Assembly: GCF_001188955.3 (NCBI RefSeq)
Contig: NZ_JPRF03000001.1
Location: forward strand, 186,001-250,000
Origin: Kitasatospora aureofaciens
GTDB taxonomy: Bacteria > Actinomycetota > Actinomycetes > Streptomycetales > Streptomycetaceae
Direction of reading: 5' to 3'
Length of the DNA: 64,000 nt
The first letter of the stretch is position 1. Every line of letters starts with the position of its first letter. A program made the position numbers and the translations under genes. Below the pieces are notes generated by a model that did not search any database, was not told where the DNA came from, and saw only the letters and a list, made by a program, of their open reading frames with translations. Positions 26,240 to 35,003 of the stretch are shown in pieces.

Positions 26240-26385
26240 GCCGCGGCTCCCGCGGGCGCGGGCCGCACGCGCAGGGACGTCGGGCGCGGGCGCGGTGAGT
26301 GGCGGCGGGCGCCGCGGTCCCGGAGCTCGGCCCGGACGGGCTGGGTCAGGCGGTGGAACGCGCTCGCGACGAGCAGGATGTGCAT
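26236..26385 (-). pseudogene. hypX: Remnant of hypX/hoxX
   Basis: A 49-residue ORF whose first 25 residues, MHILLVASAFHRLTQPVRAE and LRDRG, match the N-terminus of HypX/HoxX. In full-length HypX (over 500 residues) this begins the formyl-THF-binding domain. The other 24 residues are Arg/Pro/Ala-rich and look like the tail of the same or another gene after a deletion. HypX makes the CO ligand of the NiFe site in air. Its stop overlaps the protease start as GTGA, so translation of the protease may still rely on it. Confidence 0.6.
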
Positions 26386-26818
26386 CGGCACCTCCGTTGG
26401 GCCGGGATCAGGGGCGGGTGGGATCGGTTCGGGCCGGGAGCCGGGCGGGTGCCCGGAGGCCGTCCCACTGTGCACCGCCATGCTCGATGGGCGGCCGTGG
26501 CGGTGGGCGGCGCGGCGCCCGGTTCACCCGCTCGGCGGCGGGGTGCTGAGCGCCGTCCGGCCTGGGGCAGGCGCCAACGAAGTCGCATTGTGTTGAGTCT
26601 TGTCGGGTTCTGGTAGGTGCAATATCGTATGGCACCGCCGCCGCTTCGCCGGCTGCTCCGCGTACCCGATCGTCGCGCCCCCATCGCAGTTCGAGCGACG
26701 TCGCCGCGTCCGCACGCCCCGGTACAGATCGTCGGCACCGGTCCCATCCACCCGCGCCGCGGCCGGCGCCCCTCGGCGGCCCGGGCCCGGCGCACTCACC
26801 CACCCGGGAAGCCCCCAC
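26386..26818. other. 433-bp gap between the hypX remnant and the first alpha-galactosidase
   Basis: No gene seen. It must hold the divergent promoters of the remnant-protease pair and of the alpha-galactosidase; only the latter is visible (26600-26628). Confidence 0.5.
26600..26628 (+). promoter_or_regulatory. Promoter of the GH27 alpha-galactosidase
   Basis: TTGTCG (26600-26605) and TATCGT (26623-26628) are separated by 17 bp, a good housekeeping-sigma pattern, in a locally AT-richer stretch that also holds TTGAGT. The leader to the ATG is then about 185 bases. Confidence 0.45.
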
Positions 26819-28909
26819 ATGCGCAGAACGCCACACCGGCTCGTCGGCATACTCGCCGTCACCGCCCTCGCGGCCTCCGGCCTCAGCGCCGCGGCAGTGG
26901 GCACCGCCACTCCGGCCGCTGCCCTCGGCAACGGCAACTCCCTGACCCCGCCCATGGGTTGGAACTCGTGGAACAGCATCGGTGCCTACGTCACCGAGAA
27001 CCAGGTCAAGCAGACCATCGACTTCATGGCGGCCAACGGCCTGGTGCAGGCGGGGTACGACACCGTGACCGTCGACGACGGCTGGTCGACGCGCCACCGC
27101 GACGGCCAGAGCACGGACTTCGCCAAGACCGCCGACGGTGCCATGCAGCTCTACGACGCCAACGGCAGCCCGGTCAGCGGAACCGACGGAGGCGGGAACG
27201 ACACCACCAGCGGTCACCTGCTCCCCGAGCCGGACCAGTTCCCCGCGCAGACCGTTGACGGCAGGACCGTCAACGGCATCCAGTACCTCGCCTGGTACGC
27301 CCACGGCAAGGGCATGAAGTTCGGCCTCTACGCCACCGACACCTACACCACCTGCCAGGGCCACCCCGGCAGCCTCGGCCACGAGACCACCGATGCCACC
27401 GACTTCGTGTCCTGGGGCGTCGACTTCGTGAAGTACGACGACTGCCCGTACGGACCCACCGTCTACGGCCCCGACGGCTACGCCTACTACCCGCAGGGCG
27501 AGGGCAAGGAACTCACCCGGTCCATCTACGCCCGGACCCAGACCTTCCAGCGTGCCCTGGACGCGGCGACCGCCGCCGCGGGCAGGCCCAAGGTCACGCT
27601 GAGCCTGTCCGCGCAGCCCGCGCACACCGGCATCCCCTCCCTGCTGAGCGCCGACGACCCGGCCCGGACCGATCCCCTGATCACGGCCGCCGGAACCCCG
27701 CCGCACCAGGCGCCCGGCTACTCGCCCACCGGGATCTGGTGCGGCCAGGTCGCCAACATGTGCCGTATCGGCGGCGACCGCGACAGCGAACTGGACGGCG
27801 TGCTCTACAACGGCCAGCTCCAGACCGCGCTGAAGTACCCGGGCAACGTCCACCCCGGCAGCTGGAACGACCTGGACATGATGTTCGCCGGCTGGCAGGA
27901 CACCTACGGCGTCTGGGGAGTCACCGACACCTCCCGGGGCCACAAGCCCTTCACGGACGACGAGTCGCGCACCGAACTGTCCGTGCTCTCGATGATGGCG
28001 GCCCCGCTCGTCTCCGGCGCCGACCTGCGCACCGCCGCCGACTCGCAGCACACCGCGAACGGCTACACCTGGTCGACCGGGATCAGTTCCTCCGCACTCG
28101 CGCTCCTCAAGAACCGCGACATGATCTCCATCGATCAGGACAGCCTCGCCCAGCCCGCCACCCTGGTCGGCAACCCGCCCTCCTCCCCGGTCGCCCCGGT
28201 GGTCCTCAAGCGCCGACTCGCCAACGGGGACCTGGCCGTGGCGCTGATCAACCAGGACCCGAACAACTGGGCCATGATCAGTGCCGGCTTCGCCGACCTC
28301 GGCCTGACCGGTTCGGGCTACGGCTACCGGGAGCTGTGGTCGGGCGCCACCGGCACCGCGACCGGCTCCATCGGCGGCAACTGGATCCCGGCGCACGGCG
28401 TCGCGCTCTACCGCATCGCCGGCGCGGGCGCCGGCACGGGCGGTGGCACCGGAGGCGGCGGCCCGGCCGTCGTCGGCGACGGCAGGTACCACGCGCTGAG
28501 CGCCGGCGGCACCGGGGGCCAGGCGCTCGAAGTCCAGGGCGGCTGCTCCGCACCCGTCGGCGGCAACTCCGACATCAACGCCTACCGGAGTGGCGCCGCC
28601 CAGCAGTGGATGTTCACGCCCAATGCCGACGGCACCGTGACGATCAGTGACAACTGCGCCTCCGCGGCCCAGTCGCACACCGTGCTCGCCGGCGGCAACG
28701 GTGTGGGCAGCGCCTACCTGCTGAACGCCACGCCCGGCAATCCCTGGCAGAAGTGGAAGGTCACCCAGAACGGCAGCGGCGCCCTCACCGTCACCAACGT
28801 CGGCAACGGGCTGACGCTGGACGTCGCCGGAACCGCGGCCGGCTCCACGGGCATGACCGAACCGGCCAACCCGGCTTCGGCCGGGCAGAGTTGGACCGTG
28901 CTGTCCTGA
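26819..28909 (+). CDS. Secreted GH27 alpha-galactosidase with ricin-type lectin domain
   Basis: 696 residues. A signal peptide covers about 1-38 (MRRTPHRL, hydrophobic core, cut after ATPAAA). The GH27 barrel follows: PPMGWNSWNS at the mature start, then VDFVKYDDCPY with the catalytic nucleophile Asp, and the acid/base Asp in SWNDLDMMFAG. After about residue 540 a Gly-rich linker (GAGTGGGTGGGG) leads to a C-terminal CBM13/ricin-B type domain with QW-like repeats (AAQQWMF, WQKWKV, AGQSWTV). It releases galactose from plant alpha-galactosides outside the cell. Start ATG 26819 is chosen because the signal peptide begins there. Confidence 0.93.
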   Translation: MRRTPHRLVGILAVTALAASGLSAAAVGTATPAAALGNGNSLTPPMGWNSWNSIGAYVTENQVKQTIDFMAANGLVQAGYDTVTVDDGWSTRHRDGQSTDFAKTADGAMQLYDANGSPVSGTDGGGNDTTSGHLLPEPDQFPAQTVDGRTVNGIQYLAWYAHGKGMKFGLYATDTYTTCQGHPGSLGHETTDATDFVSWGVDFVKYDDCPYGPTVYGPDGYAYYPQGEGKELTRSIYARTQTFQRALDAATAAAGRPKVTLSLSAQPAHTGIPSLLSADDPARTDPLITAAGTPPHQAPGYSPTGIWCGQVANMCRIGGDRDSELDGVLYNGQLQTALKYPGNVHPGSWNDLDMMFAGWQDTYGVWGVTDTSRGHKPFTDDESRTELSVLSMMAAPLVSGADLRTAADSQHTANGYTWSTGISSSALALLKNRDMISIDQDSLAQPATLVGNPPSSPVAPVVLKRRLANGDLAVALINQDPNNWAMISAGFADLGLTGSGYGYRELWSGATGTATGSIGGNWIPAHGVALYRIAGAGAGTGGGTGGGGPAVVGDGRYHALSAGGTGGQALEVQGGCSAPVGGNSDINAYRSGAAQQWMFTPNADGTVTISDNCASAAQSHTVLAGGNGVGSAYLLNATPGNPWQKWKVTQNGSGALTVTNVGNGLTLDVAGTAAGSTGMTEPANPASAGQSWTVLS

Positions 28910-28932
28910 CGCTCGGGTCTCGTCGGACCGTG

Positions 28933-28967
28933 GTGCGGCGTCAGGGTACCCGCACCTGACGCCGCAC
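28933..28967. terminator. Bidirectional terminator between the two alpha-galactosidases
   Basis: A 13-bp perfect stem (GTGCGGCGTCAGG with its complement) with a 9-base loop lies in the 77-bp gap between the convergent genes. Confidence 0.75.
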
Positions 28968-28986
28968 ACCCCGCAAGGATCAGGTC

Positions 28987-31092
28987 CTAGCTCTGGGTGA
29001 AACCCGTGAAGTCGGCCTCGCCGTTGGTGCCCGCGCTGTGCGAGGTGGTGAACAGGCCGACGTCCTGGCGTGCGGTCGCTCCCGGGACGGTGGCCTGGCC
29101 GACCTTCGTCCAGGTGGTCCCGTTGGTGGAGCAGTAGCCGGTGTACGTCGAGCCGTCGCGGACCAGCTTCAGCCAGCTCGGGTAGGCCGCCGAGCCCGAA
29201 CCCTGGTTCGCCGGAGCGCTGTTGGAGTCCAGCTTGCCGTCGCCGTCGCTGTCCCACTGCAGCACGTAGCCCTTGCCGGGAGCCTCGGCCAGGACGAGGT
29301 ACCCGGCCGAACGGCCCGGCTGGGTGATGTCGTTGCGGACCATGATCCCGGCCTTGGCCCAGTCGCTGGTGGGTGCCTGCGCGGTGAGCTTGACGACCGT
29401 GGTGGAGCCGTCGTGTTCGGCACCCGGGCGGTAGACGGTGCTGTACTCGTCGACGTCGTAGTAGAGGTCGGCGCCCGCGCCGTCGATGGCGAACGTCCCG
29501 TCCTGTGCGCCGAAGACGGCGGTGGTGTCGGTGAAGGTCCGGAACGGCGCCTGGACGGGTGCGGTCAGGACGACCGGTGCGGGCGCCGTGACGCTCTGCG
29601 GGCCGCCCGGCCCGTGCGCGGTGGCGGTGCCGGTGAGGGTGGCCCGGGTGATCGGCGCCGGCAGGTGCGCCGGGGCGGTCACGCGGAACGCGGCACGCGC
29701 GCCGCCGCCGGGCGGCACGTGCCCGAACCGGGTCTCCGACAGCGGCGCCACCGCCCAGCCGGCCGGAACGTCCAGTCCGAGCACCACGTCGTTCGCGGAC
29801 TGCGCGCCGTTGTCGGTGAAGGCCGTGGTGACGGTGGCCGAGCCGCCGGGGGTGAGGTCGGGGACCTCGGTGTCGAGGACGAGGTCCGGGTGCTGCCCGC
29901 CCGGGTGGTCGGTCGGGGTGACCTTGTACATCACGGCTCCGTGGCCGGGCACGGTGGCGCTGATCGCGCCGGCGGTCTCGCCGGTGGTGTGAGCCCAGAG
30001 GTCCCGCAGGAGGTAACCCTTGGCCGTCGGCAGGCCGGCCGCGGCCGCCGTGGTCGAGATCACCGCGGGCTGCGGGTTCTCGTTGAACAGGGTGACCGCG
30101 ACCCCGCCGTCGGCGAGCGGCTTGGCCAGGACGTCCAGGCCGGCGGTCATGCTCACCGGCCGCCCCTGCTTGCCGAGCCGGTCCTGGTCGACGGAGACGA
30201 CCTCGGTGTTGCCGTAGATCGCGAGGGTGTCGGCGCTCGCCTTGCGCAGGTCGGTGCCGGCGATCAGCGGGGCCGCCATCTCCGCCCAGAGCGAGAAGTG
30301 GGCGCGGTCCTCGGTCGCCGTCATGCCGTTGCCGACCTCCAGCATGTCCGGGTCGTTCCAGCCACCCGGCCCCGCGGCGTCGGCGAGCTTGGCGTTGGCG
30401 TGGAAGATGTCCAGCATCCGGCCGAACGAGGCGTCGATGTCCCCGGTGGTGCGCCAGAGTTGGCCGACCGTACGGCCCCAGGTCCAGACGCTGTCCAGGC
30501 CCCAGTTGCAGAGGCTGTAGACGATCGGGCGGCCGGTCTTCGCCAGCGCGTCGCCCATGGCGCGGTAGCGCTGCTGCGAGGGCACGCCCTGGTTGTAGCA
30601 GTTGTCGTACTTGAGGTAGTCGACGCCCCAGGAGGCGAAGGCGTTCGCGTCCTGCTGCTCGTGGCCGAGGCTGCCGGGGAAGCCCGCGCAGGTCATCGTG
30701 CCGGCGCTCTCGTAGATGCCGAGCTTGAGGCCCTTGGCGTGGACGTAGGCGGCCACGCCGGTGATCCCGTGCGGGAACTTGACCGGGTCGGGGACGAGCC
30801 GGCCCTCGGCGTCGCGGTTCTTGGTCATCCAGCAGTCGTCGATGTTGACGTACTGGTAGCCGGCGTCCCGCAGGCCGGCCGAGACCAGTCTGTCGGCGGT
30901 CTGCTCGACGAGCTGCTCGTCGACGTCACAGCCGAAGGCGTTCCAGTCGTTCCAACCCATCGGCGGGGTCGGGACCAGCGTGGCGCCGCCGGCCGACTCG
31001 GCGGCCGCGGCGGGGGTGCTGGCGAGGGGGACGGTGGCGAGCGGCGCCGCCGCCAGCGAGGCCGCGAGTAACGCGGCCCACGTCTTGCGCAT
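28987..31092 (-). CDS. Secreted GH27 alpha-galactosidase with NEW3 and C-terminal binding domain
   Basis: 701 residues. Signal peptide about 1-34 (MRKTWAALLAASLAAAPLA and onward). GH27 catalytic domain: PPMGWNDWNAFGCDV, NIDDCWM, the nucleophile in VDYLKYDNCYNQG and the acid/base in GGWNDPDMLEVGNG. Around 420-440 the GH27 C-terminal sandwich ends (GHGAVMYKV); residues about 455-545 form a NEW3-type domain (LTPGGSATVTTAFTDNGAQ), and the last 170 residues a DUF1349/LamG-like beta sandwich that may bind polysaccharide. This architecture differs from the neighbour at 26819, so the two enzymes may attack different galactosides. Upstream lie TTGA repeats shared with other gal genes. Confidence 0.93.
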   Translation of the reverse strand: MRKTWAALLAASLAAAPLATVPLASTPAAAAESAGGATLVPTPPMGWNDWNAFGCDVDEQLVEQTADRLVSAGLRDAGYQYVNIDDCWMTKNRDAEGRLVPDPVKFPHGITGVAAYVHAKGLKLGIYESAGTMTCAGFPGSLGHEQQDANAFASWGVDYLKYDNCYNQGVPSQQRYRAMGDALAKTGRPIVYSLCNWGLDSVWTWGRTVGQLWRTTGDIDASFGRMLDIFHANAKLADAAGPGGWNDPDMLEVGNGMTATEDRAHFSLWAEMAAPLIAGTDLRKASADTLAIYGNTEVVSVDQDRLGKQGRPVSMTAGLDVLAKPLADGGVAVTLFNENPQPAVISTTAAAAGLPTAKGYLLRDLWAHTTGETAGAISATVPGHGAVMYKVTPTDHPGGQHPDLVLDTEVPDLTPGGSATVTTAFTDNGAQSANDVVLGLDVPAGWAVAPLSETRFGHVPPGGGARAAFRVTAPAHLPAPITRATLTGTATAHGPGGPQSVTAPAPVVLTAPVQAPFRTFTDTTAVFGAQDGTFAIDGAGADLYYDVDEYSTVYRPGAEHDGSTTVVKLTAQAPTSDWAKAGIMVRNDITQPGRSAGYLVLAEAPGKGYVLQWDSDGDGKLDSNSAPANQGSGSAAYPSWLKLVRDGSTYTGYCSTNGTTWTKVGQATVPGATARQDVGLFTTSHSAGTNGEADFTGFTQS

Positions 31093-31187
31093 CGTGTCTC
31101 CTGGGTCCGGTCGGGTGGTGCGGACGGTCGTGCAGGAACGGGCACCCTGCGCAGGGCGGGGGAAAGCGAACCAAATCCAACAGAGAG

Positions 31188-31220
31188 AGTCAATAGTCAA
31201 CGCAAACAGACGGATATCAA
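31188..31220 (-). promoter_or_regulatory. AT-rich upstream region of the second alpha-galactosidase with TTGA repeats
   Basis: On the minus strand TTGA occurs at 31193, 31200 and 31220 (as TTGACT, TTGACT-like and TTGATA) in an AT-rich island 100 bp before the start. Similar TTGA clusters precede galT and the sugar-binding protein gene, suggesting a common regulator, probably the DeoR protein at 33946. Confidence 0.4.
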
Positions 31221-31257
31221 CGAGGAGTGGATCTCCACGGGCTCCTCGGGAGGGCAT

Positions 31258-31311
31258 GCCGAAGGAGCCCACGGCGCCGCCGGTCAGCACGGCGTGGTGG
31301 GCTCCTTCGGC
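31258..31311. terminator. Terminator downstream of galT
   Basis: A perfect 15-bp outer stem (GCCGAAGGAGCCCAC with its complement) plus an inner CGCCG/CGGCG stem, 31 bp after the galT stop and before the alpha-galactosidase promoter. It separates the two minus-strand genes. Confidence 0.75.
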
Positions 31312-31341
31312 GCCGCGGGCGGGTCGCGGGCGTATCGCGGG

Positions 31342-32445
31342 TCAGCCGAGTGCGGCCTCCCGCAGCCGGGCGGCGGCCTGCTCCGGGCTCACGTCGGTGA
31401 CGAACGCGTCCATCCCCGATTCCACGCCGGCCAGGTACTTGAGCTTGCCCGGCGCTCGACGGACGGTGAACAGTTCGAGGTGCAGGGCGAGTTGCCCGCC
31501 GTCGGTGCGGGGAGCCTGGTGCCAGGCGGAGATGTACGGGGTCCGGTTGGGCCCCGCGCCGGGCGGTGCGGGGAACAGGGCGTCGAAGCGGCGCAGCAGG
31601 TCCAGGTAGAGGCCGGGGAACTCGGCGCGTTCGGGTTCGGTCAGCGCGGTGAGGTCGGCCACCCGGCGCCTGGGGTAGAGGTGGACCTCGTACGGCCAGC
31701 GCGCGGCGAACGGCACGAAGGCGAGCCAGTGCTCGCCCTGCAGGACCAGCCGCTCCGGGGTGGCCTGCTCGGCGGCGAGCAGGTCCTCGAACAGGTTCCG
31801 GCCGGTGCGGGCGCGGTGCGCCTCGGCCCGGGCGATCATCCGGGCGGTGCGGGAGGGGACGAAGGGGAAGGCGTAGATCTGGCCGTGCGGGTGGGCGAGC
31901 GTGACGCCGATCTCCTCGCCGCGGTTCTCGAAGCAGTACACCTGCCGCACGCCGGGCAGTGCGGACAGTTCCGCCGTGCGGTCGGTCCAGGCGTCCAGCA
32001 CCAGGCGCGCCCGGGTCTCGTCCAGGTCCGCGAAGGAGGCGTCGTGGTCGGAGGTGAAGCAGACCACCTCGCAGCGGCCGTCGCCGGGCCGCAGGGTGTG
32101 CAGGGGCTCATCACGGGACGCGACGTGCTCGGCTGCCGCCGGGGCGAGCGAGGGGAAGCGGTTCTCGAACACGGCCACCTCGTAGTCGGCCGCCGGGATC
32201 TCGCTGTGCCGCCCGTCCCGGGAGGGGCACAGCGGGCACTCGCCGGCCGGCGGGCGGTAGGTGCGCTGCTGGCGGTGGGCGGCCACCGTGACCCACTCTC
32301 CGAGCACCGGGTCGAGCCGGATCTCGGAGAGGCTCGCCGCGGGCTCCAGGGGGCGTTCGTCCCGGACGTCGCGAACGGCTCCCGGCGCCCGGTCGAAGTA
32401 GACGAGTTCGCGGCCGTCGGCCAACTTGGTGGCGGTTCTGTGCAC
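31342..32445 (-). CDS. galT: Galactose-1-phosphate uridylyltransferase
   Basis: 367 residues from a GTG at 32445, which has AAGGAG 9 bases upstream. The active-site HPHGQIYAFP (the second His is the nucleophile that takes UMP) and the zinc-type CPLCPSRDG near the N-terminus are present, and LALHLELFTVRRAPGKLKYLAG is the usual C-terminal signature. It swaps UMP between UDP-glucose and galactose-1-phosphate in the Leloir pathway. Divergent from galK; no galE is in the window. Confidence 0.95.
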   Translation of the reverse strand: MHRTATKLADGRELVYFDRAPGAVRDVRDERPLEPAASLSEIRLDPVLGEWVTVAAHRQQRTYRPPAGECPLCPSRDGRHSEIPAADYEVAVFENRFPSLAPAAAEHVASRDEPLHTLRPGDGRCEVVCFTSDHDASFADLDETRARLVLDAWTDRTAELSALPGVRQVYCFENRGEEIGVTLAHPHGQIYAFPFVPSRTARMIARAEAHRARTGRNLFEDLLAAEQATPERLVLQGEHWLAFVPFAARWPYEVHLYPRRRVADLTALTEPERAEFPGLYLDLLRRFDALFPAPPGAGPNRTPYISAWHQAPRTDGGQLALHLELFTVRRAPGKLKYLAGVESGMDAFVTDVSPEQAAARLREAALG

Positions 32446-32716
32446 CGCTGTACTCCTTACGCGTTGGACGTCGCCCCGGCAGTTTTCAAGCTTCAACAGA
32501 TTCAAACAAACACGATCGCTTGTCAACAAGCGGGGCCGCCTGCCGGTGGTGATTCCCGGCAGTCCCCGCCGACCGGCCTGAACATGTCCATGCATGTCCG
32601 TCGCGGTTGTTGACCTCGGAGGCCAGGCATGTTTGATTGTGTCGGAATTTGCTCCCGCGCGCGGACATCGCCGCCGGTGGGAACCGACCCAGCACACCAG
32701 GCATGGAGCTGAACCG
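32446..32716. promoter_or_regulatory. Divergent galT-galK promoter region with palindrome and TTGA repeats
   Basis: A perfect palindrome, CGCTTGT-CA-ACAAGCG, lies at 32517-32532. Within it is TTGACA (minus strand) which, with GAATCT 17 bp on, forms a galT promoter; an operator overlapping the -35 box would repress it. Toward galT come three TTGAA copies (32485, 32492, 32501 on the plus map). On the galK side TTGACC and TTGATT are 17 bp apart near 32609-32637. This is a typical two-sided regulated gap. Confidence 0.5.
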
Positions 32717-33862
32717 ATGATCGACGAGGCAGCCACCGACTTCGAGGCCGTCCACGCGGCACGGCCGAGCGGCGTCTGGGCCGCTCCCGGCCGGGTGAAC
32801 CTGATCGGCGAACACACCGACTACAACGACGGCTTCGTCCTGCCGATCGCCCTTCCGCACACCACCCGGGTCAGCGCGCGCCGCCGGACGGACGGACGGC
32901 TGCGGCTGTACAGCGCCCAGGGCGACGGCACGACCACCGACGTGGCGCTGGAGGGACTGGCGCCCGGCGCCGTGGCGAGCTGGGCGAGCTACCCGGCCGG
33001 GGTCTTCTGGGCGCTCGCCGAGGCGGGCCACCCCGTCGGCGGGGCCGACCTGTTCGTCGACAGCGACGTGCCGACCGGGGCCGGGCTCTCCTCCTCGGCC
33101 GCCCTGGAGTGCGCGACGGCCGCCGCCGTGAACGACCTGTACGAACTGGGCCTGAGCGCGCCCGAACTCGCCCTGATCGCCCAACGGGCGGAGAACGCCT
33201 TCGTCGGGGTGCCCTGCGGGGTGATGGACCAGATGGCTTCCGCCTGCTGCACGGACGGCACCGCGCTGTTCCTCGACACCCGGACGCTGGAACAGCGGCA
33301 CGTGCCGCTCGACCTGACGGCGGCGGGGCTGCGGCTGCTGGTGATCGACACCCGGGTCAAGCACGACCTCGGCGACGGCGCCTACGCGGCCCTGCGGGCC
33401 GGCTGCGAGCGCGCCGCGGGCCTGCTGGAGCTGCCCGCGCTGCGCGACCTCCCGCCCGCCGACCTGGCCCCGGCCCTGGACCGACTGCCCGGTGAACTCC
33501 GGCCGCTGGTACGGCACGTGGTGACCGAGAACGGGCGCGTGCTGGAGACGATCGACCACCTGGGCCGCGGCGACCTCGCGGCGCTGGGGCCCGTCCTGAC
33601 GGCCGGACACGCCTCGCTGCGCGACGACTTCCGGGTCTCCTGCCCGGAGACGGACCTCGCGGTGGAGGCCGCCGTCGCCGCCGGGGCACTGGGCGCCCGG
33701 ATGACCGGGGGCGGCTTCGGCGGGTCCGTCATCGCGCTGGTCGAGGCCGGGCACCCGGCGGTGGTCTCCGAAGCGGTGCGGTCGGCCTTCCGCTCGGCGG
33801 GCTTCACCGCACCCGTCACCTTCACCGCGGTGCCCTCGGCGGGCGCCCGGCGGGTGGGCTGA
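32717..33862 (+). CDS. galK: Galactokinase
   Basis: 381 residues. It begins with the galactokinase signature GRVNLIGEHTDYNDGFVLP, has the GHMP ATP-binding loop PTGAGLSSSAALE (about 115-127) and the C-terminal MTGGGFGGSVIAL. It phosphorylates galactose at C1 with ATP, the first step of the Leloir pathway. ATG 32717 is chosen as the family start; longer frames begin in the promoter region. Confidence 0.95.
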   Translation: MIDEAATDFEAVHAARPSGVWAAPGRVNLIGEHTDYNDGFVLPIALPHTTRVSARRRTDGRLRLYSAQGDGTTTDVALEGLAPGAVASWASYPAGVFWALAEAGHPVGGADLFVDSDVPTGAGLSSSAALECATAAAVNDLYELGLSAPELALIAQRAENAFVGVPCGVMDQMASACCTDGTALFLDTRTLEQRHVPLDLTAAGLRLLVIDTRVKHDLGDGAYAALRAGCERAAGLLELPALRDLPPADLAPALDRLPGELRPLVRHVVTENGRVLETIDHLGRGDLAALGPVLTAGHASLRDDFRVSCPETDLAVEAAVAAGALGARMTGGGFGGSVIALVEAGHPAVVSEAVRSAFRSAGFTAPVTFTAVPSAGARRVG

Positions 33863-33897
33863 CCCGGCCGGACACCGGCACCGCCGGACGCCGGCGC

Positions 33898-33920
33898 GGC
33901 CGGTCCTTCGGGGACCGGCC
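33898..33920. terminator. Terminator between galK and the deoR-type gene
   Basis: GGCCGGTCC and GGACCGGCC pair around a TTCG loop, in the gap between convergent genes. Confidence 0.7.
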
Positions 33921-33945
33921 GGCCGGCCGCCCGCCGGGACGACGA

Positions 33946-34752
33946 TCAGCCGCCGGCCGGGACGACGACCAGCTCGCCGACCGCCTCGGCGACCAGCTCG
34001 CGGGCGGTCGCCGGGAGGGCGTCGTCGGTGACGAAGCAGTCGACCTCGGCGAGGGTCGCGAAGCTGCTCAGCCCGACCACACCCCACTTGGTGTGGTCCG
34101 CGACCACGACCGTACGGCGCGCCGAGGCGATCAGGGCCCGATTGGTCTGCGCCTCGGCGAGGTTGGGCGTGGTGAGGCCGGCCTGCTCGCTCACCCCGTG
34201 CACGCCGAGGATCAGCAGGTCCACGTGCAGCGAGCGGATCGTCTGGTCGGCCAGTGCCCCGACCAGGGCCGCCGAGCGGGTGGGCGACCCACCGGTCAGC
34301 AGCAGCGACGGGACGGTCTCCCTCCCGTCGCTTCCCGCTGCCCAGAGCAGGTCCGCGATCCGCAGCGAGTTGGTCACCACCGTCAGCCCCGGGACCTCCA
34401 GAAGCCGGGCGGCGACCGCGTAGGTCGTGGTCCCGGCGGAGAGGGCCACCACGCTGCCCGGCTCCACCAGCTTGACCGCGGCGTCCGCGAGTGCGGCCTT
34501 GGTGCCCTCCTCCAGACCGGACTTGGCGTCGAAGCCGGGCTCGAAGGTGCTCGCCGTCCCGGTCGCCACCGCGCCGCCGTGGACCTTCTCCACGGTGCCC
34601 TGACGGACCAGCGCGTCGAGGTCCCGGCGGATGGTCATGTCGGACACGCCGAACTGCTCGACCAGTTCGGCGACCCGGACCGCGCCGGCCCGGCGGATCG
34701 CCTCCAGGATCAGTGCCTGGCGCTGGGCGGCGAGCAACATCTGGTCAGCCAC
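33946..34752 (-). CDS. DeoR/GlpR-family transcriptional regulator
   Basis: 268 residues from a GTG at 34752 with AAAGG upstream. The N-terminal winged helix is QRQALILEAIRRAGAVRVAELVEQFGVSDMTIRRDLDAL; the C-terminal sugar-phosphate-binding DeoR sensor holds VALSAGTTTYAVA, VVTNSLRIADLL and LLLTGGSPTRSAALVG. DeoR-type proteins usually repress sugar genes until a sugar phosphate binds. Sitting between galTK and the ABC transporter, it is the likely repressor of the galactoside region and of the TTGA-bearing promoters. Confidence 0.92.
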   Translation of the reverse strand: MADQMLLAAQRQALILEAIRRAGAVRVAELVEQFGVSDMTIRRDLDALVRQGTVEKVHGGAVATGTASTFEPGFDAKSGLEEGTKAALADAAVKLVEPGSVVALSAGTTTYAVAARLLEVPGLTVVTNSLRIADLLWAAGSDGRETVPSLLLTGGSPTRSAALVGALADQTIRSLHVDLLILGVHGVSEQAGLTTPNLAEAQTNRALIASARRTVVVADHTKWGVVGLSSFATLAEVDCFVTDDALPATARELVAEAVGELVVVPAGG

Positions 34753-35003
34753 GGAGGACCTTTCGATCGAACGAGCACGTGCGGCTTGGGCGTTCTCGTC
34801 GGCGACCGGGAACGCGGCCTGGTCCTGCGGGAGTCATTATCCCAGCACCGCAGGCCGGGTGTGCCCCCGGTACCGGGCCGGGAGGCGGACCGCCGGCGCC
34901 GCGTTCGGTCGCGGTACCGGCGGTCCAGGGTCGGTCGGCCTCCGGCTGGTCTCCGGCTGGTCGGGTCTCCGGTCGGTCGGCCTCCCGGCCCGAGGGACGG
35001 GCC

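Noticed and set aside
34930..34990. Tandem GGTCGGCCTCCGG-like repeats
   Set aside because: Imperfect low-complexity DNA between deoR and the permease; no spacing or symmetry that suggests a site.
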